64,000 nucleotides of DNA from Asterias amurensis. Lineage: Eukaryota; Echinodermata; Asteroidea; Forcipulatida; Asteriidae. Location of the stretch: the NCBI RefSeq assembly GCF_032118995.1, contig NC_092652.1, forward strand, positions 27,921,339 through 27,985,338, given 5' to 3'. Shown here piece by piece: positions 34,561 through 47,200 of the stretch. A program made the translations under genes and the position numbers. A model generated the notes under the pieces. It had not been told where the DNA came from and did no database searches. It worked only from the letters and a program-made list of their open reading frames with translations. The stretch's first letter is position 1. Every line of letters starts with the position of its first letter.

Positions 34561-37500
34561 TTATTTCAGAACGAACAAAACCACTTTGTGCAATATTGCC
34601 CAAAAAAGGTTTTGAGTTTCAGATTTACGTACGGGTATTTTTCGATCTCTGATCGGTCTCCTCATACCACGTAAGTTCGATTTCAAGTCTGAGAGTGCGG
34701 TAATTTCTCTTCAGCGATGTAGAATTCCCCCGTAGATTTGCTACCATGCTTTAACTCGCTCTAATGACGGATGTTTATTCACTAGAGGGCGCTGTTTCAG
34801 CCAATAATATATCAGGACGACTAAACCGCACGATTTACAGACTTGGGACCAAGTTTAAATACCACGCTGTTGTCAAATGGTGGTCAGGATGCCCTGCGAC
34901 ACAGAAAAATGCACGCGTAGTGCCATTACGAACTGCCAGCCAACTTCCGGGTACAAGTCTTTGCACACTACACTAATTTTACCTCCCTGTGTTCGTCGTG
35001 AAGTGTTTGTCAAATTTTTTGTCCAGGCGTGATGTGATATTTTTTGTTCGGGCGCACAACGATTTTGTCTGGTTGCAGCATTTTTTGTCTTGGCGCATGT
35101 GGTATTTTGAGAACTTTGTCTGTGCTGCAGTTCTGATACTTCACGGATGCAACGAAGGCGATTGCCTCCGTGTCCCCTGGTCATTGCCTTGGTGCCCTTT
35201 AAATGCTCCAGTACAAGTTTGCAATTTCATCATAGGGTGCCCTTTACCAAGAAGAAAACGCCTTGGTGCCCTTGCCCTTTCAAAAATGAAGCGTACAGCC
35301 CTGGTGCTGTGTACAGTTCAATTATTGTTGCACATTTTACATGAACGTTTGTTGAGCATTCTGCCTCGTGTTGGCAACAGGCCAACTTATAGGAGTCAGT
35401 CAGTGCCACTGCACTGATGTCCTGGATATAAAGCTTCTTTACAATGCGAACACAAATTTGACTAAAACTTTCTAAATTGTTTTACCTGATTTGAGAAGTT
35501 AAAATTCCATTTATATTATATTCTTTGTGTCCCTTTCAATGAGTTCACAGCTAACAAATGTATCCATAGAAGAAATTACTTCCTAAAATAAGTCAAAGTT
35601 CTGTACTGGCGATGTGATCATCATGCACCAATTGATAGTGTGAGCTTATGTGTGCATGATATCAAGTATAGTGCTGCCATTGGCATTACGGAACATAACC
35701 CTTTTTAAATTTGCGCAAGATAGTCATGCGTAAAAACAAATTTGAAAATGCTCAAAAAAAAAATTGCAGCTTGCGCAAATTAAAAAAGGCTGTTGCATCT
35801 CCAGCCGCCACGAGAGGGCGGTAGTGATCAACACAAGAAAATGTTTACAAGCAAGTCCATCTACGACGTGCGTATGGGAAACCTCAATTTCAATTTTCTT
35901 TTCACAAATTATTGACGCCAAAGAAGAAAATTCAACAGCTTAACAAAATTCATAGTGTTCCTTTATCATGAAGCCAATGGTTTTAACATTAGATGTGCCT
36001 TTTAAAGTTTTATCAAAGAAAGTCCTCCTTTAAAAAACTGGGATACTCATAAGAAAGGAATACCAATTTCTCCTCTGTCGATGGGTTTTGGACAAAAAGT
36101 CATACAAATTAAATTTGGTCGCACTGAAAAAGCCGCTAGTTTATGACAACTGGCAACTCAAGATTTGAATGCTCTGAAAATAACCCCACATTATAACAAG
36201 AGTAAACCATGACATTTTTATGTGGAAGAGTCCTAAAAATCCAAAAGGGTATATTATTATAGCCTCTAAAGAACAAGATCTTTTCCACGTAGTAGTAAAA
36301 ACTAGTGTTGTCTGCTATGTTGCCTTTGACTTTTCTTACCATACCATTATCCTGCAGGGGTAACTTGTGACTTGAGGCCTTAGTTGTCTTTTTAAAGTAG
36401 ATTTACTGAGCCTGTCCCCATTTCCCCTCCCCCCGTTATTTAGATCGTTAATGACCTGATTTGTCTGAGATGTGAATGTGACGTCATGATAACATGGACT
36501 GGCTGCTTGCTACCGTGGTCATGTTAAACTGAAACTTGCAAATTTTGCTACCCCTGCAGGACAATGGCATCGTCCAAATTTGGTCCAGGGCAAGATGCCG
36601 ATGGTGTACCATACTTACTAAATTTTATTTTTCTAATATAATATTTTCAACAGATTGTTGCCGCCTTATATGTTTTGAGTGCATTTTCACTGTTCTCCAA
36701 ACAAAAGTGTTGAAAGGGTGGCCCGCCTCCTAAAATTAAGGCTACCCTGCCAACGAATTGGCTGCCCTGCTAAAATTATTGGCCACCCTGCCCCAAAAAG
36801 GACAAACCGACTACGAAACTACAGCTTCAGAAATGTGATCTTAAACAAACGCTAAAACACGATGTACACACAACCTCATAGTTCATATGCGGAGTGCATC
36901 AACCATGCCACACACCACGCACACCACACACACCACACACACACCGTCGACGTCGTCCAAACCATGGAAATACCCACTGCATGCATAGTGCATAAACAGT
37001 CCGCACGCTGTGATTTGCCGTTGATAGACTCCAACAAAATACGCATGTTCATGAACTGAGAAAGAATTGCCGCACAGTGTGCCACACGCATGTACAGAAC
37101 GGTACAATCCTTAAAGCGTATTCAACGTATAACTATCGCCCATTGAGGGCATGCGCAATGTGGGGCAAAGTTCATTGATAAATAACTAATCTGTGTGTTA
37201 CCGATTGTTGAATCTTAATTGTTGTTCTTAACGATGGAATCGCTATCACTAAATTCATAAAAATGTTTTTTCGATGGAAAAGGTATTAATTAGGCCCAAC
37301 ATTTGGGGATAAGATCGTCCAAAAATGTGTGTTTATTTTATTTCCGTTTTGAAAATTGCACGTGATCACCGTACGATCACCTACACTGTGCGTGCGACAG
37401 CGGATCATCCCTTTGAGGTTATTGGCGAGGCGTACAAAGCAAAATAAATAAGAAATTGTAGTTTTGATTTAGTTTTTAAAATAAGGTTGTTCCGACCGAA

Positions 37501-37680
37501 ACGGATATCAATCAATAGGTAGCGTCGTCTGGCCCAGGGATTAATAACATTACTTTTAAGAATAGGTTTTCTCAAGCATTTGTTGCTTAAAAAAGGGCGC
37601 CAGTTTAATTACTTCATGCCGCCCTCCTAAAAAAAGTCTGTGGAGAACACTACATTTAAAACTTGTCTGTTGCAGGATCC
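34561..37680. other. Non-coding upstream region with assorted repeats
   Basis: 34.98-35.11 kb repeats TTTTTTGTC(C/T)-GGCGC motifs. 35135-35300 has GGTCATTGCCTTGGTGCCCT, a block also seen at 39725-39830 and 59985-60090. 36898-36946 is a CACACCA-rich microsatellite. No exon of KANSL1 or any other gene could be identified. Confidence 0.5.
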
Positions 37681-38010
37681 TTAAAGGCAGTGGACACTAT
37701 TGGTAATTACTCAAAGTAATTATTAGCATAAAACCTTACTTGGTAACGAGTTATGGGGAGAGGTTGGTAGTATAAAACATTTTGAGAAACGGCTCCCTCT
37801 GAAGTGGAGTAGTTTTTGAGAAAGAAGTAATTTTTCACAAATTTGATTTCGAGACCTCGGATTTAGAACTTGAGGTCTCGAAATCAACCATCTAAACGCA
37901 CACAACTTCGTGTGACAAGGGTGTTTTTTCTTCTTTCATTATTATCTCGCAACTTTGATGACTGATTGAGCTCAAATTTTCATAGGTTAGTTATTTTATG
38001 CACAAAAAGG
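37681..38010. repeat. Family B MITE, 3'-truncated
   Basis: Starts TTAAAGGCAGTGGACACTA and keeps the central hairpin (GATTTCGAGACCTC / GAGGTCTCGAAATC). The right terminus is missing after GTTATTTTATGCAC. Confidence 0.85.
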
Positions 38011-38267
38011 GTTTCCATGTGATTTACAAGTAAGTGGAAATGTAAAGGTATTGGATAAGCTTTAACTTTTTTTGTAGAGGTGATGACATCAATAAGTGAG
38101 ACTTTTTACAAATTTTAGTGTGACCATTCTCATTTTTTTGGTTCAATTCTGTAGACTCCAGGCAAATAAATTCCAATGAACTATTGAAAATTTGTGTGTA
38201 TTTTTAAAAAAAAAGCTTTGCCTGATTTTGCCATTACTTAAATATATTCTCTTTTTTTTCTCTTTAG

Positions 38268-41200
38268 TCCCAATGCCTTGGTGGTGTGACGGCCATCCCC
38301 AGGCTATGCTGCATGGCTGCGATGGCTCCAGCCTTGACCGATGCTTCTGCCCACCCTTCTACCTTTAAGTTGCCAGTCTCTCCTGCGGATCCTGGACAAG
38401 CTGGCTTCGAAGCTACCCCAAGTGATCCGACAAGCCCAGGGTTACCCAACGGTCACTCTAACACTAACCACACGCACATTGACTCTGATCAAGCCATCCA
38501 GGACTCTGGGTTTGAGAGAGGCAAATTGGTAAAGCAAGGTAGTCAGAATAAATCAGGGATCAATAACCATAGGTCAAAGGTCAGGCTTTTTAAAGCAAAC
38601 TCTCAGAGAGGTAGAATTCCTGAGAACTTAAGACTTCTTGGGAAGTTGGACAGAGGAAAGGCAGTGGGAACTGGTACTTGTCCCTTGACAGCCAGGGGTC
38701 CTGGCTTGAACAACGGGGGCGAGGCTGTTGTGGACAACAGTAAGAAAATGAGTAATTCAGCTGTCTCTGGAACCGTTGATAAGCAGCAATCTTGTCAGAC
38801 AAACGCCCATGTAGCAACCACCATGCCTCCAGAAACGTCATCTCTCTCGTTGGCAAATAAAACTGATGCGACAGGTAGCAGTTCCACTGCCACTGCGGAC
38901 TCTTCTGAAGCCGAAGATGATACGCTTGGTGGTGAGATTAAGACCCACTCCTTTGATAGAATTTACAGTGTTTCTGATCGGGAAACGATTCTTAACTATG
39001 GAAAGGTTAGTAAGCTTGGACGAATGTTTCAAGTAGATACAGTGGCCAGCAATTCTTCAACACCTAAACTCTTGGCACCAGACCAAATACAATGCGCCAT
39101 TGATCAGAGCTCTTATTTAGCACAACGGGCAAGACAGCTCGTTCAAAAACTTAGAAGATTGCAGGCAACTCACATCAGCACCCACAGTCAACGGCAGATC
39201 CAAAGCTTTGTTCAAGAACAGCACAAGAATCTTGAAGAAAAGGCTGCTGAGGCTGATGCGGAAGGTTGTCCAGAATGTAAACGGAATTCTTCATCAAATG
39301 TTGCAGATGTTAATAATACATCAACGTCACAGAAGGAGCCAGCCGTGAGCACAGGCCCAGATGTCACTATTGGAGATAACCACCTACCTCGAACTTGTAA
39401 TCATAAGCGGAAGCTTTTGCCAACAAGACCTACTGATGTTGATGTGTTAGGAAATATTTCAGTCAAGTCGGCAGTCAGACAGCTCCAATCTAAGTTGGAT
39501 CATGTAGAGAGTTGGGTTGACGATGATGAAACGGAGAGTAGCTCAGGAGGAGAGAGCTGTGATGAGGGGGATGATACTCTCCCATCTTACGCACAAACTC
39601 GACAAAAGCATAAAATACCATTGTAAGTAATTGCTCTTCATTTGATAGGGCAAAATCATGAATCTTACAACTGTATCACAAATTGGAATCAAATATAAAT
39701 TCATGCAAGCCTGGTGTTACACCGAGGCCTTGGCCTTGGTTGCCCTTGTCTTTACCTTGGTGCCCTTTCAAAATTTTCCAATGAACTTACTAGATTTCTA
39801 ATGGAAGTGCCCTTTGTAAAAGTTTGTTTTTCCATTTGTTGAAATGTAACACCCTTTTTAAACCAGGACCCAATTTCATTGGATGCTTACTGTAGCAGAA
39901 ATATTTGCTTAACCCTTGGCGTATTTCGCAGGTTAGCAGAAAAATTGGGTGGCCATGTTGCGTGTTTACAGTGGATTTGCATTTTGACAGCATTTATTTT
40001 TGTGCGGTAAGCACCGGAAGGTTAGCATGCCTTTTTGTGTGCCCACGGTTAGCAGCGCTATGAAATAACTGCACAGAAAGCACAAAATCTGCCGCTAAGC
40101 AGCGCTATGAAATTTGGACCTGATGAATTAATCTCTTTGAGAGAAGATTGTTACCCAGTTCTCAAAAGTTTTTGTTTCAATTTCTGACTTGATGGTTTTG
40201 AACAATTGTTTGTTGTTCAAAAGATTTTTGAATAGGAAGACATCAACAATTTTGTAATGTTTTATCCACAGCCTTTAATTAAAGTTAGCGAATTTGTTCT
40301 CTCATGACAATGCTTTTTCATCATGTTTGCAGACATAGGCGAGCTGTATGGAAGTGGGCCGTGGAGAGAGCTTCTATTGCCAGTCGCTGGACGTGGCTTC
40401 AAGCACAGGTATCTGATTTAGAATATCGCATCAGACAACAGAGTGACATTTATCGCCAGACACGGGCTAGTAAAGGTGTTGCTGTCCTGGGTGAACCATC
40501 CTCAACCGAAGAACTTATGAAGGTACGTGTTATGACGTCAACCAAAACCAATCGGAAGCTTTCTCCAATCGAAGCCAAGATTGCACGGCTAGGTGGATCC
40601 CAGGAGATGTCCCCATCAAATTTGTCATCCTTGCTGAGCAACGTCGACCGGCAGACAGCAAGGCTGAAGAAATCTCTCCAGAACTGTGTATCTCCTGGGC
40701 TTCAATCGCCTCCAACAGCATCTAGCACACCAACAACAGCTGCTGGAAAGATGCCATACACAAAACCTATGAATGGTATTGTAGGCAATTCATCCACTCA
40801 TGGGAGTCCAGTGTTAAACAGCAAGTCAGCTTCACCAATTGGTTCACATAGACAACCGGAGACAAACTCGATCTCTTCTCCATCATCCATCAACCCGGAG
40901 GAACATTATTGTGCAAGGACGCGACCCGTATGGTACTTTCGCAAGCGAAAACTAATCCGAACGATGAACATGCATCATTATAGCCGTAAGAGTCAGAAGT
41001 TGTCATCGGTTCGGTGTGGTTGCTGCCCACCCCTGATGCCTTGTGTGATGTGTGGAGGTCGATTTAATCATGTTGAAAAGCCAAAGGAACCAGATATGGC
41101 CCCACTTAATGAGAGAGTGGCTCAGTTGGATTACTCCTTTCATCCAGTCTTGTCTTTCCCACAAGGTAAATTTGGGGCTTTTGTAGTTCATGTAAAATTT

Positions 41201-44200
41201 GCATAAACTGAGTTGCATAATATACAAATAATGAATGTTTATGAGTGCATGGGTGCAAATATGTTCATGAGTTGGAAGATGGAATGTTCTATTCAATGAG
41301 GCGGAGCCGTGTTCAATGGAACATTTCATCTTTCAAAGAATGAACATATTTGCACTACTGCACAAATGAAAAACATTCATTATTTGTTTTATATAACATC
41401 CAAGTAGATCCTTGTCATTTTGATGGAAAGATACAACTTTCAAAACAAACAAAGCGTAGGCCTACAATTTTTAATTGTAGAAGCCGAATGCTAGTAATTT
41501 TACTAATATGCCTTGCAGTAACGCTGCTGCGTTACCAAAGACACGCGCACGCAGTGATGTTTTTACTCGGCGTGCAATGGTACTTTTCGGATGGAACGAA
41601 AAAGCACGGTGAGTGACTCAGCGTGCAATGGTACTTTTATTTGCTATCACGTGACGGACAATCCTCCAATCAAATGGCAAGGATCTGCTTGGGTGTTATA
41701 TAATATGTGCCTTGTAGTAACCCTGCTGCGTTACCAAAGACACGCGCAAGCAGTGATGTTTTTTGCTCAGCGTGCAATAGTACTTTTCGGATGGAACAAA
41801 AAATGCATGCTAAGTGACGTAGCGTGCAATAGTACTTTTATTCGCTAACACGTGATGGACAATCCTCCAATTAAATGGCAAGGATCTGTTTAAGTGTTAC
41901 ATATATATAATATACTTTATTCAAAACAGTTTATAATTCACCTTTTTAACATATGTAATTCTCATTTATAGACTCCATACAGAAAAAACAACTATGATTC
42001 TTCACAAGGTTGTTGAATAAAATATTTTCCTTATGGAGGACATGTTTTTACGGGTTAAGCAATTTTGTTTGCATCAATGCATGGTTGATACCAGGTAAAT
42101 GGGTTATGTTTAAGGGAGAGTAAAAACCCGAATCCCATTCCTCCCAAATCTTGCAAGATTATATTCAAGAAGATGTCTGACATTGTAGTGTGCGGCAATG
42201 CAGGACCAAATTAATTGCTAATCATTGGGCCATGCACCCTCAATTTATTCAAGTCCAAACAGTTTAGGAGGATTTTTGGGTTAACTTTCCCCAAATCTTA
42301 CTCAAGCAAAACATTGGTTGGCTGGAATTCGATGGATTACTTTTTCGCTTGAAACTGTTATCCTGGTATATCATGAGGCCAGACAGGCATGCAAGTTATT
42401 CATTTATTTCAGCGTGAATTAACATTTACTGAAGTGCGTTTTGGCGACCCCAACCAAAAACTGTTTCGGTTGTTGGTCGTTGGTTCTGCTGTTCAGACTG
42501 AACGATAACCGAGTTGTGAGCTCGGTTACCGTTTTGGTTATGACGTCAGAAACAGTTTTTGGTTGGGGTCGCCAAAACGCACTCCTGAATAGAGCTAATT
42601 TGAAGTCCCCTGAGGGTTCAATCGCAATGTTAACAAAGTGAATTTATTACTTAAAAAAATGCACACATATTAAGCTTAGGCGGTTATTTGGTACTATATT
42701 GAGTAGTCACGGTATTTGTTCAATACCGAGAATACCGGGAGTTGTTTTAGAAATACCAAAATACTTGTGTGCGAAATTTTCAATTTCAATACCGCGGTAT
42801 AAACATAAACCATGACCGCATGTGCTTTAGCCTCTTCAAAAAAGGAGAGAGAAAAGCTGTTTGGCCCTAAATGCAGAGAATACAAAGCGGCCAATCTGAG
42901 CAGACAGTTTTATTACATGTATGCTTGTGATTTCAGCAGTTTCTTCTCACCCACAATACTGGCCATATTTCAAGTCAGTGTTTTTTTTTAGTTTGTTGAC
43001 CTGTCTGAAAAGATCCTGGCAAACAATATCATGGGGATGGTATACTGTGGATCCTGAAATAAAATACCACCCAAGTTTAACACACAACTATGTATGCGTA
43101 ATTCTGTCATAACTTGTGTACATAATTTGCTCCACTAAACTTTTCACCCAAATCTTTCTTGTAGATGTTCCACTTTCACTACAGTTTGAAGGAATGATGA
43201 AAAGCAACGAGTGGCAACGTAAACCACCACCCTCAAAACTGTCAAACATGAAAAAGTAAGTTTGTTGTTGCTAGTTTGTCACTAGTTTTTTCTGAGATTC
43301 AGGGATGTGATTTCTCCGTTTTTAACCGTAAATCCGTGTTTTTGTTATTGTATTATATGTAAAAAAAATTCACAATAAAACTATATAAAAAATCCCAGTT
43401 TGCAAAGTAGGGATTTCAAAACCGATTAAACCATTAAAGTATACCTACATGTAAGCAGACCCCAAACCAGCAGGTTCTCTCTCGCAAGCTTTCACGGTTT
43501 GCGTTAGAAAACTTTCATGCTTTTTTTCCGAAAGCCTATCACATTGCTGGAGATTACTCAAAGCAACTGAGTGTCTTGAGTCAATGTAGAGAGTCAATAT
43601 TTTGTAACTGGCTAATCCAAGCGTCACTATGGTTTACAGTGAGACCAAGTGTTGTCTACTTTCTATGAGAGTAGAAAATATTTGGCTATGAAAAAAACTT
43701 AATGTTCAAAAATTATCCTTTGTCATTGAAAATATGTGTCGATCAAGAAGACTTTACAAAATACCTTTACTATCCCTGAGTGAGAAGAGTTTAGTCTCAA
43801 CCTTTTTAGGAGCCAGCTCTAGCCATCAGGGCCAAATTTCCTAGCGCTGCTTAGTGGCCAATTTTTTGCTTACTGTGCGATTTCTATTTCATAGCGCTGC
43901 TAGCCCTAAGCACACGAAAAGGCATGCTAACCTTCCGGTGCTTACCGCACAAAAATAAATGACGTCCCAATGCAAATTCACGGTAAACACGCAATATGGC
44001 CACCCAATGTTTCTGCTAACCTGTGAAATATGCCAAGGCTTAAAGGCAGTGGACACTAATGGTAAATGTCAAAGACTAGCCTGCACAGTTGGTGTATCTC
44101 AACATATGCATAAAATAACAAACCTGTGAAAATTTGAGCTCAATCGGTCATCGAACTTGACAGATAATAATGAAAGAAAAAAACACCCTTGTCACACGAA

Positions 44201-47200
44201 GTTGTGTGCGTTTAGATGGTTGATTTAGAGACCTCAAGTTCTAAACTTGAGGTCTCGAAATCAAATTCATTGAAAATTACTTCTTTCTCAAAAACTATGG
44301 CACTTCAGAAGGAGCTGTTTCTCACAGTGTTTTATACTATCGACCTCTCCCCATTACTCGTCACCAAGAAAGGTTTTATGTTAATCATTATTTTGAGTAA
44401 TTACCAATAGTGTCCACAGCCTTTAAGCAAATTTTTCTGCTACAATAAGCACGCAAATTTGCTTACCGTTAAGCAGAGCTATGAAATTGGGCCCAGGTGA
44501 TAATTAAAAGAAGTCTTCCCAAACTACTGATCTATTCATGACAACTGATAATATGCTGTGCAGAACTTTTTTAATTCCTTTTTAACAAACCTTAATTCTT
44601 ATTCCTATCCCACCATGCAATGCCTTGGTACAGCTTGTCTATTTTTTGAAGTAAACAATGGTTGTTATCAGTAGTAATTTTATCACTACACAAATCATTA
44701 CCCAGGAAGCGTCGCCCGAGCACACCAACTGAAGGCAAAGAAGTACGGAAGACCACACGAAAGTACGAGAGGAAAAACAAAGATAAGACAAAACGACGTC
44801 AGAATGCTGGTGAAGAGAAGTCCCTGAAAATGCTCCGCAAACTGGCTGCCCAGAGTAAGTTTGAATATTAGTACATGTGTGTGCTGTGCAATAACATTGA
44901 AGTCCTGATCCATTGGTCAAAAGATTCCCCACGTCAAACAGAGGCCTTGAGCTTGAAAGTCTTTAAGTTTCCGATATCTTGATGGATTTAACTTGTACAT
45001 CCAAAACTACATAACTCTATAACTTGTACATCCCAAACTACTCTTTACATTGTTTGCTCAAAAGGGTGTAATGCAGGCTTTTGATTGATTGATTATTTTT
45101 GAGCAAGTCCTTCAGGGTTCTCCACAGGGTTAAATTTTGTCCGGGCGCAATGTAATCCTGCACTGTTTTCAAATCGCGCAAATAATTCATTCACGATTGC
45201 CAAATTGCCAAAATTGTTCATGCACTATCGGCATATTGCGCACACTATTCCTGCACTATCAGCAAATACTATTCCTGCAAGATCGACTGATTATGCAAAC
45301 TTCCCTTCCAGGTAGGTTACTGCTGAAGAGAGATGCAAAATGCTTCAAACCGACTATTTGAAGTTTTATAAATCTGTCATATGTGTTTGTTACTTTCAAA
45401 AGCAATGAAAGACATGCGACATGGGAGAGGGGATGGAAAGATCCTGAAACGTCCTCGCTCCAAAGCCAACTCTCTTCCAGGGACACCCAAGAATCTGCTG
45501 ACAGACGAGATCAACAGGCGGTGTCGCACAGATATCAAAAAGAGGCGGGCTGCACAGCTAGCAATTGGTATGTATAAGAACCCTCAGTCAAGCTTAACTG
45601 ATTATAATCCAACATCACATTATTAAAGTCACCTGGAAGTGGTATTTTTTTTAAATAAAGCTTTTGTTACTAAAATATGTGTTTTTATGAGAGGAATGTG
45701 AATAAAAAATTAACTAAGGTTTAAAAATCTTAGTTTTGATTGTATTTACAAATTTACGAGTAGGCCCCGACCGGAGAGGGCACTGTTCGTGACGTATTTC
45801 AAGGCGCGATATTTGGAGAGAAAATTTGTAGTCGGGCCCCCATACATTACGTCTGGGAACATGGCACATCAAAACAAATTTAGACACGATTTTACGCACA
45901 TACGTACATTGAAACTTGAATATGTTGAACGCCTAGTGGTTTTTACAAAAGCTATTGCTGCTATTTTTATTTAACTATGCGACTTTTTAGTGACCAAATG
46001 GGTTGTAAGATGTGGGTCTGCCTACGTATTATTATAGAAATACGGCCACGGAGCAGACTGCACGCACGCACTATGGCTGCTGTATAATGGGCGGACGGTC
46101 ACATAGGACCTGCACGCACGGTGAATCGCATGCGGTACCAACAAAAAATCGTGTCACTTGGCAAAAGCTAAAAACATACCCTCAAAGTTCAAACTTACCC
46201 AAAATTTTTTCACGTTTAGCAAATGCTCCTCTGAGTTCGTCACGTCTTTCAGATACCTTCTTCGACTTCCCACTAGCTAGAAAAATTGTTGGGACGGCGT
46301 CGTGTTTAAGAATGGCTCTTCTCGTCATGTCAAATGAGTTGTGTATCCAGGATTCGAAGCACGACGGCTCTAAGTGTTCGCTGCAGCGCTGAAAAAGACG
46401 TCGGACCGGACCACTTTGCTCTAGTTAATCTGACTTTCGCAGCCCACAACCGCCTATACTTGGGATCTGCAGGAAACAGATGAAGACTGACCCCATCTTT
46501 AGTTGTTTTGCTGCATCCAGCAGCAATACACCTGGTCGGCATTGCCGGAAAAATGCCAGAAAAAAAAACCCTTTTTCGCAGCGTACAAACTCAGTCACGT
46601 CTTAGAATTACATGTAATTTTGCACGTGTGTTTATCTACGCATCGAGGGGGGTCTATGTTTGTTCGAGGCAAGTTTTTCTATGTCACAAAAGGGGTAGGC
46701 GGAGTCAACCCCCCAGTCACTTAATTAATTTTTTTAACATATAAATCGTGACAAACAATTACTCAAAAAATTGTTTTATTGTTAATAAACATATACTCTT
46801 ATGTTTAAAAGAAAAAAGAAAAAAATCCTATTTCCAGGTGCCTTTAAGTTTAATGGTGTACACACCATCATCAACCAACGCCTGAGATATTGGACTTTGT
46901 TGCATAACATGCTGTGACCGAGTAATCAAGCGCATGGGACTTCAGCTCCAGCGTTTTCGAACTGAGTGTTGGTTCAAGGTCTTGACACTTTTGTTCTTAA
47001 TCGAGACAAAAGCATTTTGGCTGCGGAATTGGACTCAAAATTCTTGACTGTTTTTTTTTTTGCTAGTGGAAAATAAATCATTGGATTTCTGACTATTACA
47101 GTCAGATATTCAACCTTCCCTAAAATATGCAGATAAATGTTTACTTTCAGGTTTTAAAATGTCAAATGACATATAACTGTCAAAAGAGAAATCCCCAGTG

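Noticed and set aside
34873-35417. Overlapping 100-140 codon frames on both strands
   Set aside because: They cross imperfect repeats (GGCGC and CCTTGGTGCCC units), lack domains and have no splice support.
38286-38312. GTG start for KANSL1
   Set aside because: The frame is open from the splice acceptor, but the ATG at 38313 gives exactly the conserved KANSL1 N-terminus.
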